From Ferrimicrobium acidiphilum DSM 19497 (GTDB lineage: Bacteria; Actinomycetota; Acidimicrobiia; Acidimicrobiales; Acidimicrobiaceae), in contig NZ_JXUW01000001.1 in the NCBI RefSeq assembly GCF_000949255.1, positions 124,001 through 188,000 of the forward strand: DNA of 64,000 nt. The letters are read 5' to 3'. The position numbers and the translations under genes were made by a program. The notes beneath the pieces are model-generated. The model was not told the origin of the DNA. It saw nothing but the letters and a program-made list of their open reading frames with translations, and made no database searches. Shown in pieces: positions 42,654 through 51,899 of this stretch; within the stretch, counting starts at the first letter, position 1, and each line of letters opens with the position of its first letter.

Positions 42654-44171
42654 CTACCCAAAATCCCCTTCAAGCCACCAACGCTGCGCCTCCCTCATCA
42701 CGAGCACTACCCTCTGCGGAGTCATCAGCATAAGTCGTACATAGCGTCGCCGGCGACGTTCCCACCAGCGTTCAACGACAACCCAGGGACCAAAACACGC
42801 TGATATCCTAAGCTCCTCACGACCAAGGACTAGTATCGCGGGCTCAACCATCATGATGCCATCTCCACATACCTCAACTGGAGTACCAAGAGCATCGAGG
42901 AGCCGGACCTCACGAGGGTGTTGATACACCAAACTTGGAGCAGCGCCCGGTAGATGGCCAGGCCAAGGAGCCTGATGATCCTCCGAAAGCTGTGGAGACG
43001 GCCATCGGCCGCTCCAGGGGATCCAGGCACCCTGCTCTCGCAGGGAACGACCTCCTTGCATAGCAGGCACCAACACACGATCATCGCCATACAGCATCGC
43101 CACACGAGTCAAGGTTGCAAGAATCGCCGACTCCTTCAGCTCCTGGCGATCAAATGTCAACTGACGGCGACGCACCGATGACCATTGCAACGGTTCTATA
43201 CGTGCCTCGATCAACGTATCGCGGTGTGGCCGAGACGCCTGCTCGAACCATCGGAGTCGAGCTATCAACTCAGTCGCACTCGCCCCATCAAGGACCTCCA
43301 CCATCTTGGTCAACTCTCCCGTCGTCGTGACGAGCGTGATACACGCCTTCACCAACACGAGACCACGCTGTTCGGCGGCGCGCAAGAGAAGATCTAGGGG
43401 CTGCATTAAGCGGAAAGAGATTCGCTCTGGGGTATCATCGTCGAAAACCTCAGTCGTGCACATGATGATCTCCGTCGGATCATCACCAACAACCGCAAGA
43501 TCGATATCGAGACGGCAGAGACGATACCAGAACAGCCCTCGGCCACCAAACCGTGCAGCTACCACACTCTCATCGAGGTATTGAAAATCACCGACGTACT
43601 CCATGCCAACCTCGCGCAACAACCCCGACATCGACGCCGGGAGCAGCTCATCGACCCTACGCTCGCCCACGAAGGCCATGGACTCCCCTGGAGGCACTCG
43701 ACACCCGAGACCCACCGCTACCGATGCGGCAAAAAGAGAGTCAGCAATCCCAAGTGCGATACTCAGTTGTGGGTAAGACTGGGTCAGTGATCTGCCCACC
43801 TCCTCGATGGCGTTCACAACCCGTGCCTCGGTTCCAAAGTATCGAGTCATCGCCAGTAACGGAGCTACCAACGCACGGTTGTTCTGACGGAAATAGGGGG
43901 AGACGGAATCAAACATCTGCTGAAGTCGCGCAAGCCATTGCTCCTCTCGGTGGTCATCACGTTCTCGCAACTCCAAGGTGGGGCATCGCGCTATCGCCTC
44001 AGACGAACGCATGCCAACTACCACACCACGCCGAAGCGCTGCTTGGGCAACCTCGATGATTTGGCCACGACCCACGATGGCGACGCAATCCTCCTGTGTT
44101 GCATCTACCGCAAGCAGCGAAAGACCGTTGACATGAAGGACGACCATGCGCCTAGGAGCTGTCAGAATCAA
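42654..44171 (-). CDS. imuB: ImuB, non-catalytic Y-family-like mutasome protein
   Basis: 505 aa with a DinB/UmuC-like fold (GVVVGMRSSEAIARCP, ALGIADSLFAASVA, DELLPASMSGLLREVGM). The acidic residues of an active Y-family polymerase are not kept at the N-terminus, as in other ImuB proteins. It is an adaptor that binds the clamp, ImuA' and DnaE2. The TTG at 44171 overlaps the ImuA' stop (TTGA), so translation is coupled; an in-frame ATG at 44147 is another possible start. Confidence 0.92.
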   Translation of the reverse strand: MILTAPRRMVVLHVNGLSLLAVDATQEDCVAIVGRGQIIEVAQAALRRGVVVGMRSSEAIARCPTLELRERDDHREEQWLARLQQMFDSVSPYFRQNNRALVAPLLAMTRYFGTEARVVNAIEEVGRSLTQSYPQLSIALGIADSLFAASVAVGLGCRVPPGESMAFVGERRVDELLPASMSGLLREVGMEYVGDFQYLDESVVAARFGGRGLFWYRLCRLDIDLAVVGDDPTEIIMCTTEVFDDDTPERISFRLMQPLDLLLRAAEQRGLVLVKACITLVTTTGELTKMVEVLDGASATELIARLRWFEQASRPHRDTLIEARIEPLQWSSVRRRQLTFDRQELKESAILATLTRVAMLYGDDRVLVPAMQGGRSLREQGAWIPWSGRWPSPQLSEDHQAPWPGHLPGAAPSLVYQHPREVRLLDALGTPVEVCGDGIMMVEPAILVLGREELRISACFGPWVVVERWWERRRRRYVRLMLMTPQRVVLVMREAQRWWLEGDFG

Positions 44172-44776
44172 CGAGCCACCGATGTTGACGTGCTCGTCCT
44201 TAGCCCATGCTCCTCTACCACAAGATGCAAGGTCGGGGATCCAAACGGGAACTCCATCGTCGGCACACTCCAGCCAAGTTCCTCAACGATTAGCGTCACA
44301 TCAGGTGGAGACCTGCGAAGATGCGAGGAGCGATCGATGGCACGATCGCGATCGATCACCACCAGCGCGCTCTTACGCTCTCTGGCTCGCGCTACCAAAC
44401 GGTGCCAGTGACGATCGATGATAGCTGCATCGAACACAACAACGTCGAAGGCGGATACAAGCAGAGCGATCACCTGTGCCGTCTCTACTCCATCATCAAC
44501 CAACACAACACGCGAAAGGTCCCAACCAGCCTGTGCCAAAGCCACGACACCCAGGTCACGAAGGCCCACGAGGGCGATAGCAAAACCTGTTTGTGACGTC
44601 AAGCTGAGCATCTCGATTACCGCCGTATGGGATCCGACACCACTCACCATGGTGACCGCACCCGTCACCAAGCCCCCTTTCGACACAAGTGATGCATACT
44701 CAGCCTTAAGTGGCAATTGTGTCGACGGCTGGTAAGCGGTCGCTTGGAGAAGCGAGGAGATGGGCGGTAGCGTCAT
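44168..44776 (-). CDS. imuA: ImuA'-like RecA-fold mutasome protein
   Basis: 202 aa from ATG 44776 (GGAGAG immediately ahead). RecA/SulA-like core with the Walker A region degenerate (SGVGSHTAV, lysine replaced by His). The ATG at 44776 is chosen because the LexA-like box and -10 lie directly upstream; longer frames to 44875 would translate through them. First gene of imuA'-imuB-dnaE2. Divergent from the circularly permuted ATP-grasp gene. Confidence 0.85.
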   Translation of the reverse strand: MTLPPISSLLQATAYQPSTQLPLKAEYASLVSKGGLVTGAVTMVSGVGSHTAVIEMLSLTSQTGFAIALVGLRDLGVVALAQAGWDLSRVVLVDDGVETAQVIALLVSAFDVVVFDAAIIDRHWHRLVARARERKSALVVIDRDRAIDRSSHLRRSPPDVTLIVEELGWSVPTMEFPFGSPTLHLVVEEHGLRTSTSTSVAR

Positions 44777-44782
44777 CTCTCC

Positions 44783-44800
44783 ATAGTAGTACATTTGTTC
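44783..44800 (-). promoter_or_regulatory. SOS (LexA-like) box and -10 of the imuA' operon
   Basis: On the minus strand GAAC-AAAT-GTAC (44800-44789), a near-match to the actinobacterial LexA core GAAC-N4-GTTC, runs straight into a TACTAT -10 (44788-44783), which ends 6 nt before ATG 44776. The layout allows LexA to block the promoter; the transcript would be leaderless. The last base pair of the core differs from consensus (GTAC for GTTC). Confidence 0.6.
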
Positions 44801-44886
44801 GTTTTTCTGACGCATGCCGTGGTGCTCATACCGCGACCTCATGATGAATGGAGTGTTGCTAGCGAAGATCATCAAGAAAGATCTGC

Positions 44887-44892
44887 TAAGGT
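44887..44892 (+). promoter_or_regulatory. -10 of the CP-ATP-grasp operon, leaderless type
   Basis: TAAGGT ends 6 nt before ATG 44899, with no ribosome-binding site, as for other leaderless genes in this window. Only about 120 bp separate it from the divergent imuA' start. Confidence 0.4.
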
Positions 44893-44898
44893 TGCGCT

Positions 44899-46446
44899 AT
44901 GGAGAACACCCTCCTCGACTCTTACGCAATCTCGAGCAGCTTCGATGAGATACTTGCAGGACCAGGGCTACCACGTCCAGGATGTGCCGAACTCTACAGC
45001 GCTCTGCAAGAGCTAAGTGAGGTTGAGTTCGAGCAACGCTGTCAGGAACGAGATCTCTCCTTCCGGGATCGCGGAGTTACTTACTCATTCGCAGGGATGG
45101 AGGCGCCCTTTCCGCTTGACCCGATCCCAAGGATCATCTCGTCCGAGGAGTGGGCACACCTCGAGGTCGGCATCGTCCAGAGAGTGCGTGCGCTCGAGGC
45201 CTTCCTCGACGACATCTTCACCCAGCAGCGAATCTTCGAAGACCGTATCATCCCTCGCCGTCTTGTCCTCTCATCCCCACTTTTTATTCGCCATGCCTAT
45301 GGGCTCACACCCGCAAATGGTGTCCGGATCCATATCTCGGGCATGGATGTCGTCAGGGGTCGCGATGGCACGCTCATGGTGCTCGAGGACAACCTAAGAA
45401 CCCCCTCCGGGGTGTCCTATGTTCTCGAGAATCGACGAAGCATGACCCGCATCTTCCCCGAGTTCTTTCGTGGCCACCGAGTACGACCTGTAGCGAACTA
45501 TCCGACTGAACTCTTGCGCGCCCTTGTCATGGCTGCACCTCACACTGCAACCTCGGATCCAAAGGTCGTACTTCTCACGCCTGGCATTCACAATGCCGCC
45601 TACTTTGAGCACACTTTCCTCGCCCGACAGATGGGGGTTGACCTCGTCGAGGGTAATGATCTGACCTGTCGAGATGGGGTCTGCTACTTGCATACCACCG
45701 CAGGAGATCAAAGGGTCGACGTCATCTATCGAAGAATCAGCGATGACTACCTCGACCCGCTCTACTTTGAACCCTCCTCTCTCCTCGGCGTCCCGGGCCT
45801 GCTTACCTGCGTGCGCGCAGGTAACCTAACTATCGCAAACGCAATCGGCAACGGCGTCGCAGACGACAAGCTCACCTACACCTACGTTCCGGACATGATT
45901 CGCTACTACCTAGGAGAGGAGCCGATACTAGCAAACGTCCCTACCTATCGGCTTGAGGATCCTGAAGTGCGTGCATGGGTGCTAGAACGACTCGACCAGC
46001 TTGTGCTCAAGCCAGTCGACGCTTCAGGTGGCACTGGTATCGTCATCGGACCCGATGCCGACGAAGCTACCCTCACGGCTGTGGGTGATGCCATACTCGC
46101 GCACCCACGCGGATGGATAGCCCAGGAGGTCGTCCGACTCTCAACCTGCCCGACCAAGGTTAATGAAGGGATCGAACCACGACATATTGACCTGCGTCCG
46201 TTCGCCATCAACCAGGGTGATCGCATCTGGGTGCTACCTGGCGGACTCACTCGAGTTGCCCTCCCTAAAGGGTCGCTCATCGTGAACTCATCACAGGGCG
46301 GAGGATCCAAAGACACCTGGGTACTTGACGCCTCCGCCAATAGCGTTGATCTTCATGCACCCATGAATAACAGCTCTGCAACCCCAGCGAGGCAGCCCAC
46401 CACGGGAGATCACCCGTTACAAGTCGCCAAACAGCAGGAGCAATGA
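44899..46446 (+). CDS. circularly permuted type 2 ATP-grasp protein
   Basis: 515-aa member of the CP_ATPgrasp_2 family (DUF404/DUF407). Marked by FRDRGVTYSFAGMEAPFPLD, RIHISGMDVVRGRDG, MVLEDNLRTPSGVSYVLENR, LTPGIHNAAYFEH and KPVDASGGTGIVIGPD, with a Lys and Gly-rich loop for ATP. These enzymes are predicted to make amide bonds; none has a well-known substrate. It starts an operon with an alpha-E domain gene (1 bp gap) and a transglutaminase-like gene, a linked set found in many bacteria. Confidence 0.92.
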   Translation: MENTLLDSYAISSSFDEILAGPGLPRPGCAELYSALQELSEVEFEQRCQERDLSFRDRGVTYSFAGMEAPFPLDPIPRIISSEEWAHLEVGIVQRVRALEAFLDDIFTQQRIFEDRIIPRRLVLSSPLFIRHAYGLTPANGVRIHISGMDVVRGRDGTLMVLEDNLRTPSGVSYVLENRRSMTRIFPEFFRGHRVRPVANYPTELLRALVMAAPHTATSDPKVVLLTPGIHNAAYFEHTFLARQMGVDLVEGNDLTCRDGVCYLHTTAGDQRVDVIYRRISDDYLDPLYFEPSSLLGVPGLLTCVRAGNLTIANAIGNGVADDKLTYTYVPDMIRYYLGEEPILANVPTYRLEDPEVRAWVLERLDQLVLKPVDASGGTGIVIGPDADEATLTAVGDAILAHPRGWIAQEVVRLSTCPTKVNEGIEPRHIDLRPFAINQGDRIWVLPGGLTRVALPKGSLIVNSSQGGGSKDTWVLDASANSVDLHAPMNNSSATPARQPTTGDHPLQVAKQQEQ

Positions 46447-46447
46447 C

Positions 46448-47401
46448 ATGTTAGTTCGCATAGCGGAATCTCTCTTCTGGTTGGGTCGCTACCTAGAGCG
46501 TGCAGACGATACTGCGCGTATCCTAGAGGTGCATCTCAACCATGAACTTGAATCTGGCTCGGCTAGCCCACAAACTTCCTTCCTCTCAACCCTCGGTTTC
46601 GACGAGTTTGAAGCTGGTGAGGCCGACTCCGCAACTCTCTTTGCAACTCTAGGTTTCTCCACCGAACACCCAAATTCAATCGCATCCTCAATCGTAGCCG
46701 CAAGAAGAAACGCCGGTGGGCTCCGAGAGCTTCTCCCCAGCGAAGTCTACGAGGCGATCAACATCGCTGATCGACTCCTGGTTAAGATGCCTCGCCGTAG
46801 TACCTCGCTTTCGGAGTTCTTTCGCTACGTACGTCTCGCCCACGAACGAGTTGCTATCACGATAGGTCTCCTCGACGAGAGCTTTCCTCGAGATGAGGGT
46901 TGGCAGTTTCTCCAGCTTGGAACGTTCATCGAACGTGTCGATATGACGCTTCGCCTTCTGAAGTTCCGACTGGTCTTCGCACCAGAGAGTCGAGATTGGG
47001 TCACCACGTTGAAGTACTGTTCTGCCTATGAGTTCTATATACGCACCTACCATGGACAGGTTGAACCGGAGTACGTACTAGAGTTTCTACTCGTCGACCG
47101 TCTCTTCCCTCGCAGCGTCCAGTTCGGCCTCATGACCGCCGAACGTTGCCTCGATCGCATCGCCCCAGATACTCATCGAAGTGCCCCACCTGCTCCAGCG
47201 CAACGAATTCTGGGCCAGGCCCGTGCCACTATATCATTCCTCACTCGTGAGGATCTGACAACACGGATTGAGACCCTGCTCGAGGACCTCAGTCTCTCAT
47301 GTTCACTCGCCTCGGATGCAATAACCCAGCAGTACTTCGGACAGACTCGGGGCCAGTCATGGCAGCGTGAAGTTGCTCACATCATCCCACGGAGCCTGTG
47401 A
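46448..47401 (+). CDS. alpha-E domain protein (DUF403)
   Basis: 317-aa all-helical protein of the alpha-E (DUF403) family: it begins MLVRIAESLFWLGRYLERADD, with LRELLPSEVYEAINIAD, TFIERVDMTLRLL and SFLTREDLTTRIETLLEDL. Nearly always encoded beside CP-ATP-grasp genes and predicted to act with them in peptide-type ligation. Starts 1 bp after the ATP-grasp stop; its stop overlaps the next gene (TGATG). Confidence 0.92.
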   Translation: MLVRIAESLFWLGRYLERADDTARILEVHLNHELESGSASPQTSFLSTLGFDEFEAGEADSATLFATLGFSTEHPNSIASSIVAARRNAGGLRELLPSEVYEAINIADRLLVKMPRRSTSLSEFFRYVRLAHERVAITIGLLDESFPRDEGWQFLQLGTFIERVDMTLRLLKFRLVFAPESRDWVTTLKYCSAYEFYIRTYHGQVEPEYVLEFLLVDRLFPRSVQFGLMTAERCLDRIAPDTHRSAPPAPAQRILGQARATISFLTREDLTTRIETLLEDLSLSCSLASDAITQQYFGQTRGQSWQREVAHIIPRSL

Positions 47402-48252
47402 TGACTTGGATCCTCTCAATCGAACACACATCACGCTATCGCTACTCGGAGCCCTCCGGAGGATCGTTCAACGAGGCGAGAATGCTCCCTCAGTCTGACC
47501 GCTCCCAGTTCGTCCTCCAAAGACACCTAATAGTTACACCGTCCGCCCATGTTCTTGAGTACCAAGACTACTGGGGCACTCTCACACACGTCTTTGAGGT
47601 ACATCAGCCTCACCACGAACTCTCGATCATTGCACGTTCTCAGGTTCAAACTGGCACCGGACCGTTAACCGAACCAGAATCGCCCTCTTGGCTGCACTAC
47701 CGCGATCCCGTCTTCGACGATGCCTTCGCCGAGTATCTAGATCCCACCGACAAGACGCTTATCGGGAATACTGACGAGGTGCTTAGTGCGCTAGACCTTC
47801 TCCGATGCAGTGCGACGCCGCGCGATGCGGCACAGGGGGCCTCGGATCTGGTCCATGAGCGACTCACCTACGAGGTTGGTTCAACAGCCGTCTCTACTTC
47901 TGCGACCGAAGCTTGGTCGATCCGCAAAGGGGTCTGTCAAGATTTCGCGCATCTATGCATAGGTTTTCTTCGTCGGCTTGGCATCCCAGCCCGTTATGTC
48001 TCGGGCTATTACTATCCAGATCAAGAAGCCTCGATTGGCGAGCTGATCGACGCAGAGAGTCATGCCTGGGTCGAGGCATGGGTAGGTTCCTGGCTACCAC
48101 TAGACCCAACTAATCGTGAGGTCGAACCCGAACGCTACGTCGTCGTCGGCCGGGGGCGCGACTACAGCGATGTCCCTCCACTGGTCGGTATTTACAGTGG
48201 TATCGGTAGCTCAACGATGGAGGTACACGTCGGAGTGGTCAGACAATCATAA
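47401..48252 (+). CDS. transglutaminase-like protein
   Basis: 283 aa from ATG 47401. An N-terminal beta domain (MTWILSIEHTSRYRYSEPSG, the usual bacterial transglutaminase N-terminus) and a papain-like core with catalytic triad C179 (KGVCQDFAH), H221 (ESHAWVEAW) and D235 (LPLDPTN). It is the last gene of the CP-ATP-grasp/alpha-E/transglutaminase operon, probably a peptidase working against or along with the ligase. No signal peptide is visible. Convergent with the ABC exporter gene, 36 bp between stops. Confidence 0.93.
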   Translation: MTWILSIEHTSRYRYSEPSGGSFNEARMLPQSDRSQFVLQRHLIVTPSAHVLEYQDYWGTLTHVFEVHQPHHELSIIARSQVQTGTGPLTEPESPSWLHYRDPVFDDAFAEYLDPTDKTLIGNTDEVLSALDLLRCSATPRDAAQGASDLVHERLTYEVGSTAVSTSATEAWSIRKGVCQDFAHLCIGFLRRLGIPARYVSGYYYPDQEASIGELIDAESHAWVEAWVGSWLPLDPTNREVEPERYVVVGRGRDYSDVPPLVGIYSGIGSSTMEVHVGVVRQS

Positions 48253-48288
48253 CCGCCACAATAGAGGGCAGCACGATCACCAGAAAGC

Positions 48289-51200
48289 TCAGGCGGAGAG
48301 TTCCCAGAGCGAGGCGTACTCACCACCCTGCCCAATCAAATCAGCGTGAGTCCCTTGTTCGACGATTGCACCATGGGACAGGACATAGATCTGGTCCGCC
48401 TTTAGCAACGTTGAGAGGCGATGCGCTATGACAAACGTCGTCCGGCCAGCAAGAACCTGGTCGAGCGCAGTCTGCATCTGTGCCTCTGCGACAAGATCAA
48501 GCGACGATGAGACCTCATCTAGAATCACTATCGTGGGATCTTGTATGATCAGCCGAGCTAACACCACCGACTGCTTTTGACCCGCCGAGAGCCGCACCCC
48601 ACGATCGCCTATCTCATAATCTACCCCTTCGTCATGGTGATTCAGAAAACCGTCCAATCCAACCATGCGGCAGGCTCGCTCGATCTCTGCAGTTGATACC
48701 TTGGGGCGAACAAAGGAGATGTTCTCAGCGATGGTACCGGTGAAGAGGAAAGGCTCCTGGGGTAGATAGGCGACTTGACGGCGATAGCTGATGAGATCTA
48801 GATCGGTCAGAGAGACTCCGTCGATGTGGATAGAACCCGCCGTCGGATCGTAAAACCTTACCAAGAGCTTTGCGATAGTCGACTTTCCCGCCCCTGTCTC
48901 ACCCACAAAGGCGACACGATTGCCGGCGGCGACATCGAACGAGACCGCATCCAACGAAGGAAACTCCGCCTGAGGATACTGGAAGGTGACGTTGCGAAAG
49001 GAGACGACACCGTGGATGTTCTTGAGCTCAACCGGCTGCTCGGCCGGATGGATAGATATATCTCGGGCCATCAATCTCCGGATCTGGCGTGCAGCCACTC
49101 TCGCCTGCTGGAACTGATCAAAGGTCTGCGACAACTGTTGGATCGGGGAGAAGAATTGGTTAACATACAGTGTTGCGGCAAGCAGGGTACCTACCGCAAG
49201 CGTATGGTGCAGGACTTGGCTCCCCCCAAACAACAGTGTCAGTGCTGTGGTGACATCGGCGAGCATGAGCAGGAACGGAAAGTAGATCGAGATCGCCTTT
49301 TGTGCATTCATGCGTGCATCGCGATAGCCGCTGCTTAGAGAGTCGAACTGATTGATTGCCTCACGCCCACGATTCTTGGCCCGCGATGCCCGTACGCCGG
49401 AGACCTGTTCTTGGAAGTTGGCGTTGACGGCGGCTATGCGCTCACGAGCCAAGGTGTACGCACGATTCGAGTACCGCTGAAAGATAACGCTGGCGATGAT
49501 GGTGAGCGGGAGGCTAGCGACCAGAACAAGAGCGATACTCGGTGCAATGATAAGCACCGTAACCAATACGAGACCAAATGAGACGACGGAGACCAGCGCA
49601 GTGATCAAGCCATTCTGCACCAAGTTGGAGAAGGCGTCTACATCGCTAATCATTCGAGTCATAATTCGACCCGACATCTCCGACTCGTAGTAGTCCATAT
49701 CGAGGCGGAGAATCTTTTGGAAGATTCTCGAACGCAGCAAAAGCAAGAACTTCTCGGCGGCAAGCCCGGCGATGACCTGCTCTAAGATCACGACAAATAG
49801 ATCCAGTAACGACACAGCCCCTAGTGCGAGGGCGGCTTCGAGCACCAGTGAGCGTGTGTGATGCAGGACACCGGCATCGATGCCCGACCTGAGTACAAGC
49901 GGGGAGGCCAAGCTCAAGAGAGCATCGAGAGCCACCAGCACAGCACCTACGATCACCCCAATGCGGATGAGCTTGAACAGACTCCCGAAGCGAAATCGCT
50001 CGTCAACCCAACCAAGCTCGACCGGGCGATCGATCAGGCGTGGGATGGTCAACGACGCCTCCTGGTGGGTCTCGGTAAGAGAGCCCTCCTCTACCAGGCT
50101 GATCTTTGGAGCCTCTGCGATGCTTTCTGTCTCGCCGCTCATGAGTTCGGCATAGAGGGGTTCTGCGGCCAACAGCTCTTTATGTGTGCCTGTCGCAATA
50201 ATCCTACCCTGGTCCATTAGAACGATGCGGTCGGCGAGGTGAAGGGTCGAGCGACGATGAGCGATGAGAATCATGGTTCTACCACCGCCGATTGCGCCAA
50301 TTGCATCCAAGATCTCAGCCTCGGTGGAAGGGTCAACAGAGGAGGTAGCATCGTCGAGAATCAGGATCGGCGGTGACCCAACCAGAGCACGGGCCAAGGC
50401 AATTCGCTGTCGCTGTCCGCCAGAGAGACGGACTCCTCGTTCACCTACGACCGTGTCATAGCCTTGAGGGAGAGCTTCGATAAACTCGTGGGCGCGAGCG
50501 GAGCGAGCAGCAGACATTATCTCGTCGTCAGAGACATCGGAACGACCCAGTGCAATATTGGCTCGGACGCTGTCAGAGAACAGGAAGCTCTCTTCGAACA
50601 CGATGCCAACTGACTGCCTGAGTGTCCCAAGATCCCACTGGTTCACCGGAACATCATCTATAGCTATCGTCCCGGTCTGTGGTTCATAAAAACGCGGTAT
50701 TAGGAGAGCAAGCGACGACTTACCTGAGCCTGATGAACCAACGACCGCAATCGTCTCACCCGGCTCAACCTTGAGGCTGAGTCCATCGAGAACAGCAACA
50801 CCTGGTTTATAGGCAAAGTGCACGTCACTGAATTCGATAGCTCCCCGCACCTGAATAGGAAGGTAAGGATTCTCCGGTTGAATGATCGCAGGGTTGATGT
50901 CTAAGAGCCCAAAAATACGTTCTACTCCCGCCCTAGCCTGTTCAGACAGTGCAACCAACACTGAGAGCTGGCGTACCGGCAAAATCAGCTCGACAATATA
51001 GGTAGTGAAGAGGAGGAAGGCGCCAATGGAGAGGTGTCCGTTGATCGCTGCATATCCACCAATTCCTATCACCAGCGCCTCAGTTAGAAGCGGCACCAAC
51101 TGCAGAAATGCCTGCAGCTTTGCCTGTCTCCAGATGGTAGCCACCCTTGCACGGTAGAGCCGGGTGGCCCTCTGGTGCAAGCGATCTAGCTGTACGTCCT

Positions 51201-51819
51201 CGAGTGCAGACCCCTTTACAACGGCGATTCCACGAACCGTCTCCTCGACGACCTCGTTGACGGCTCCCTTCTCCTGTTGAGCGATAAGGCTTACCGGGAA
51301 GATCTGCTTACGCAAACGAATAGAGGCTGCCCCAATAAGCACCAGCGATAGTGCAACAAGCAGAGCAAGGGGCCAGTAGACAACAGCCATCACGACGAGA
51401 GACAAAAGCGCGAGGAGTGCATTTCCAAAGAGGCGAGGCAAGAAGGCGAGGAGGCCCTGTATCAACGACACATCAGCGTTCGCCTCAGAGACGAGTTGCC
51501 CTGTTTGCAGCGTATCGTGAGCGGCAAAGTCAATCCTCTGAAGATGGTTGAAGATACGCGTCCTCAGGTAGTGCTGTACGCCAAGTGCCAAGCGCCCACC
51601 GAAGAATCGGCGAAGAAAGGCCAACCCAAAGGCGGCGATCGCCAAGCCAATAAGGGCGATCAACCATCCAACCTGTTCGTGATGGCTACCCAATGAGTCG
51701 ACGAACGCTGCCTCAAAGATCGGCACAAGTAGAGTAGCGACCGTCCCGAGGATCGCAGTGACCAACGCGATGAGCAACTCTTTTCGTTGAGTCAACACAA
51801 CTCCAACGAGTTGAGACAT
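48289..51819 (-). CDS. single-chain ABC exporter (TMD-NBD-TMD-NBD)
   Basis: 1176 aa from ATG 51819 (AAGGGTGG site). It is a fusion of two half-transporters, resembling Rv0194. NBD1 has Walker A GSSGSGKSSL, signature LSGGQRQRI and Walker B ILILDDATSSVD, with Asp in place of the catalytic Glu. NBD2 has GETGAGKSTI, LSAGQKQ and VILDEVSSSLD, with Glu kept. The same asymmetry (one degenerate, one working ATP site) is seen in heterodimeric exporters such as TM287/288. Substrate unknown; drugs, lipids or peptides are usual. Confidence 0.94.
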   Translation of the reverse strand: MSQLVGVVLTQRKELLIALVTAILGTVATLLVPIFEAAFVDSLGSHHEQVGWLIALIGLAIAAFGLAFLRRFFGGRLALGVQHYLRTRIFNHLQRIDFAAHDTLQTGQLVSEANADVSLIQGLLAFLPRLFGNALLALLSLVVMAVVYWPLALLVALSLVLIGAASIRLRKQIFPVSLIAQQEKGAVNEVVEETVRGIAVVKGSALEDVQLDRLHQRATRLYRARVATIWRQAKLQAFLQLVPLLTEALVIGIGGYAAINGHLSIGAFLLFTTYIVELILPVRQLSVLVALSEQARAGVERIFGLLDINPAIIQPENPYLPIQVRGAIEFSDVHFAYKPGVAVLDGLSLKVEPGETIAVVGSSGSGKSSLALLIPRFYEPQTGTIAIDDVPVNQWDLGTLRQSVGIVFEESFLFSDSVRANIALGRSDVSDDEIMSAARSARAHEFIEALPQGYDTVVGERGVRLSGGQRQRIALARALVGSPPILILDDATSSVDPSTEAEILDAIGAIGGGRTMILIAHRRSTLHLADRIVLMDQGRIIATGTHKELLAAEPLYAELMSGETESIAEAPKISLVEEGSLTETHQEASLTIPRLIDRPVELGWVDERFRFGSLFKLIRIGVIVGAVLVALDALLSLASPLVLRSGIDAGVLHHTRSLVLEAALALGAVSLLDLFVVILEQVIAGLAAEKFLLLLRSRIFQKILRLDMDYYESEMSGRIMTRMISDVDAFSNLVQNGLITALVSVVSFGLVLVTVLIIAPSIALVLVASLPLTIIASVIFQRYSNRAYTLARERIAAVNANFQEQVSGVRASRAKNRGREAINQFDSLSSGYRDARMNAQKAISIYFPFLLMLADVTTALTLLFGGSQVLHHTLAVGTLLAATLYVNQFFSPIQQLSQTFDQFQQARVAARQIRRLMARDISIHPAEQPVELKNIHGVVSFRNVTFQYPQAEFPSLDAVSFDVAAGNRVAFVGETGAGKSTIAKLLVRFYDPTAGSIHIDGVSLTDLDLISYRRQVAYLPQEPFLFTGTIAENISFVRPKVSTAEIERACRMVGLDGFLNHHDEGVDYEIGDRGVRLSAGQKQSVVLARLIIQDPTIVILDEVSSSLDLVAEAQMQTALDQVLAGRTTFVIAHRLSTLLKADQIYVLSHGAIVEQGTHADLIGQGGEYASLWELSA

Positions 51820-51899
51820 CCACCCTTTGGTCAACCTGACATCACCTCTACCTGTCGCTCTCTCTAGCTAGCCTAGCTTCCACCACATTCAAGCGATGG

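Noticed and set aside
43553-44059. 168-codon plus-strand ORF
   Set aside because: Antisense to imuB; low-complexity Arg/Pro-rich translation typical of a shadow frame.
48826-49338. 170-codon plus-strand ORF
   Set aside because: Antisense to the ABC exporter NBD2 region; no recognisable domain.
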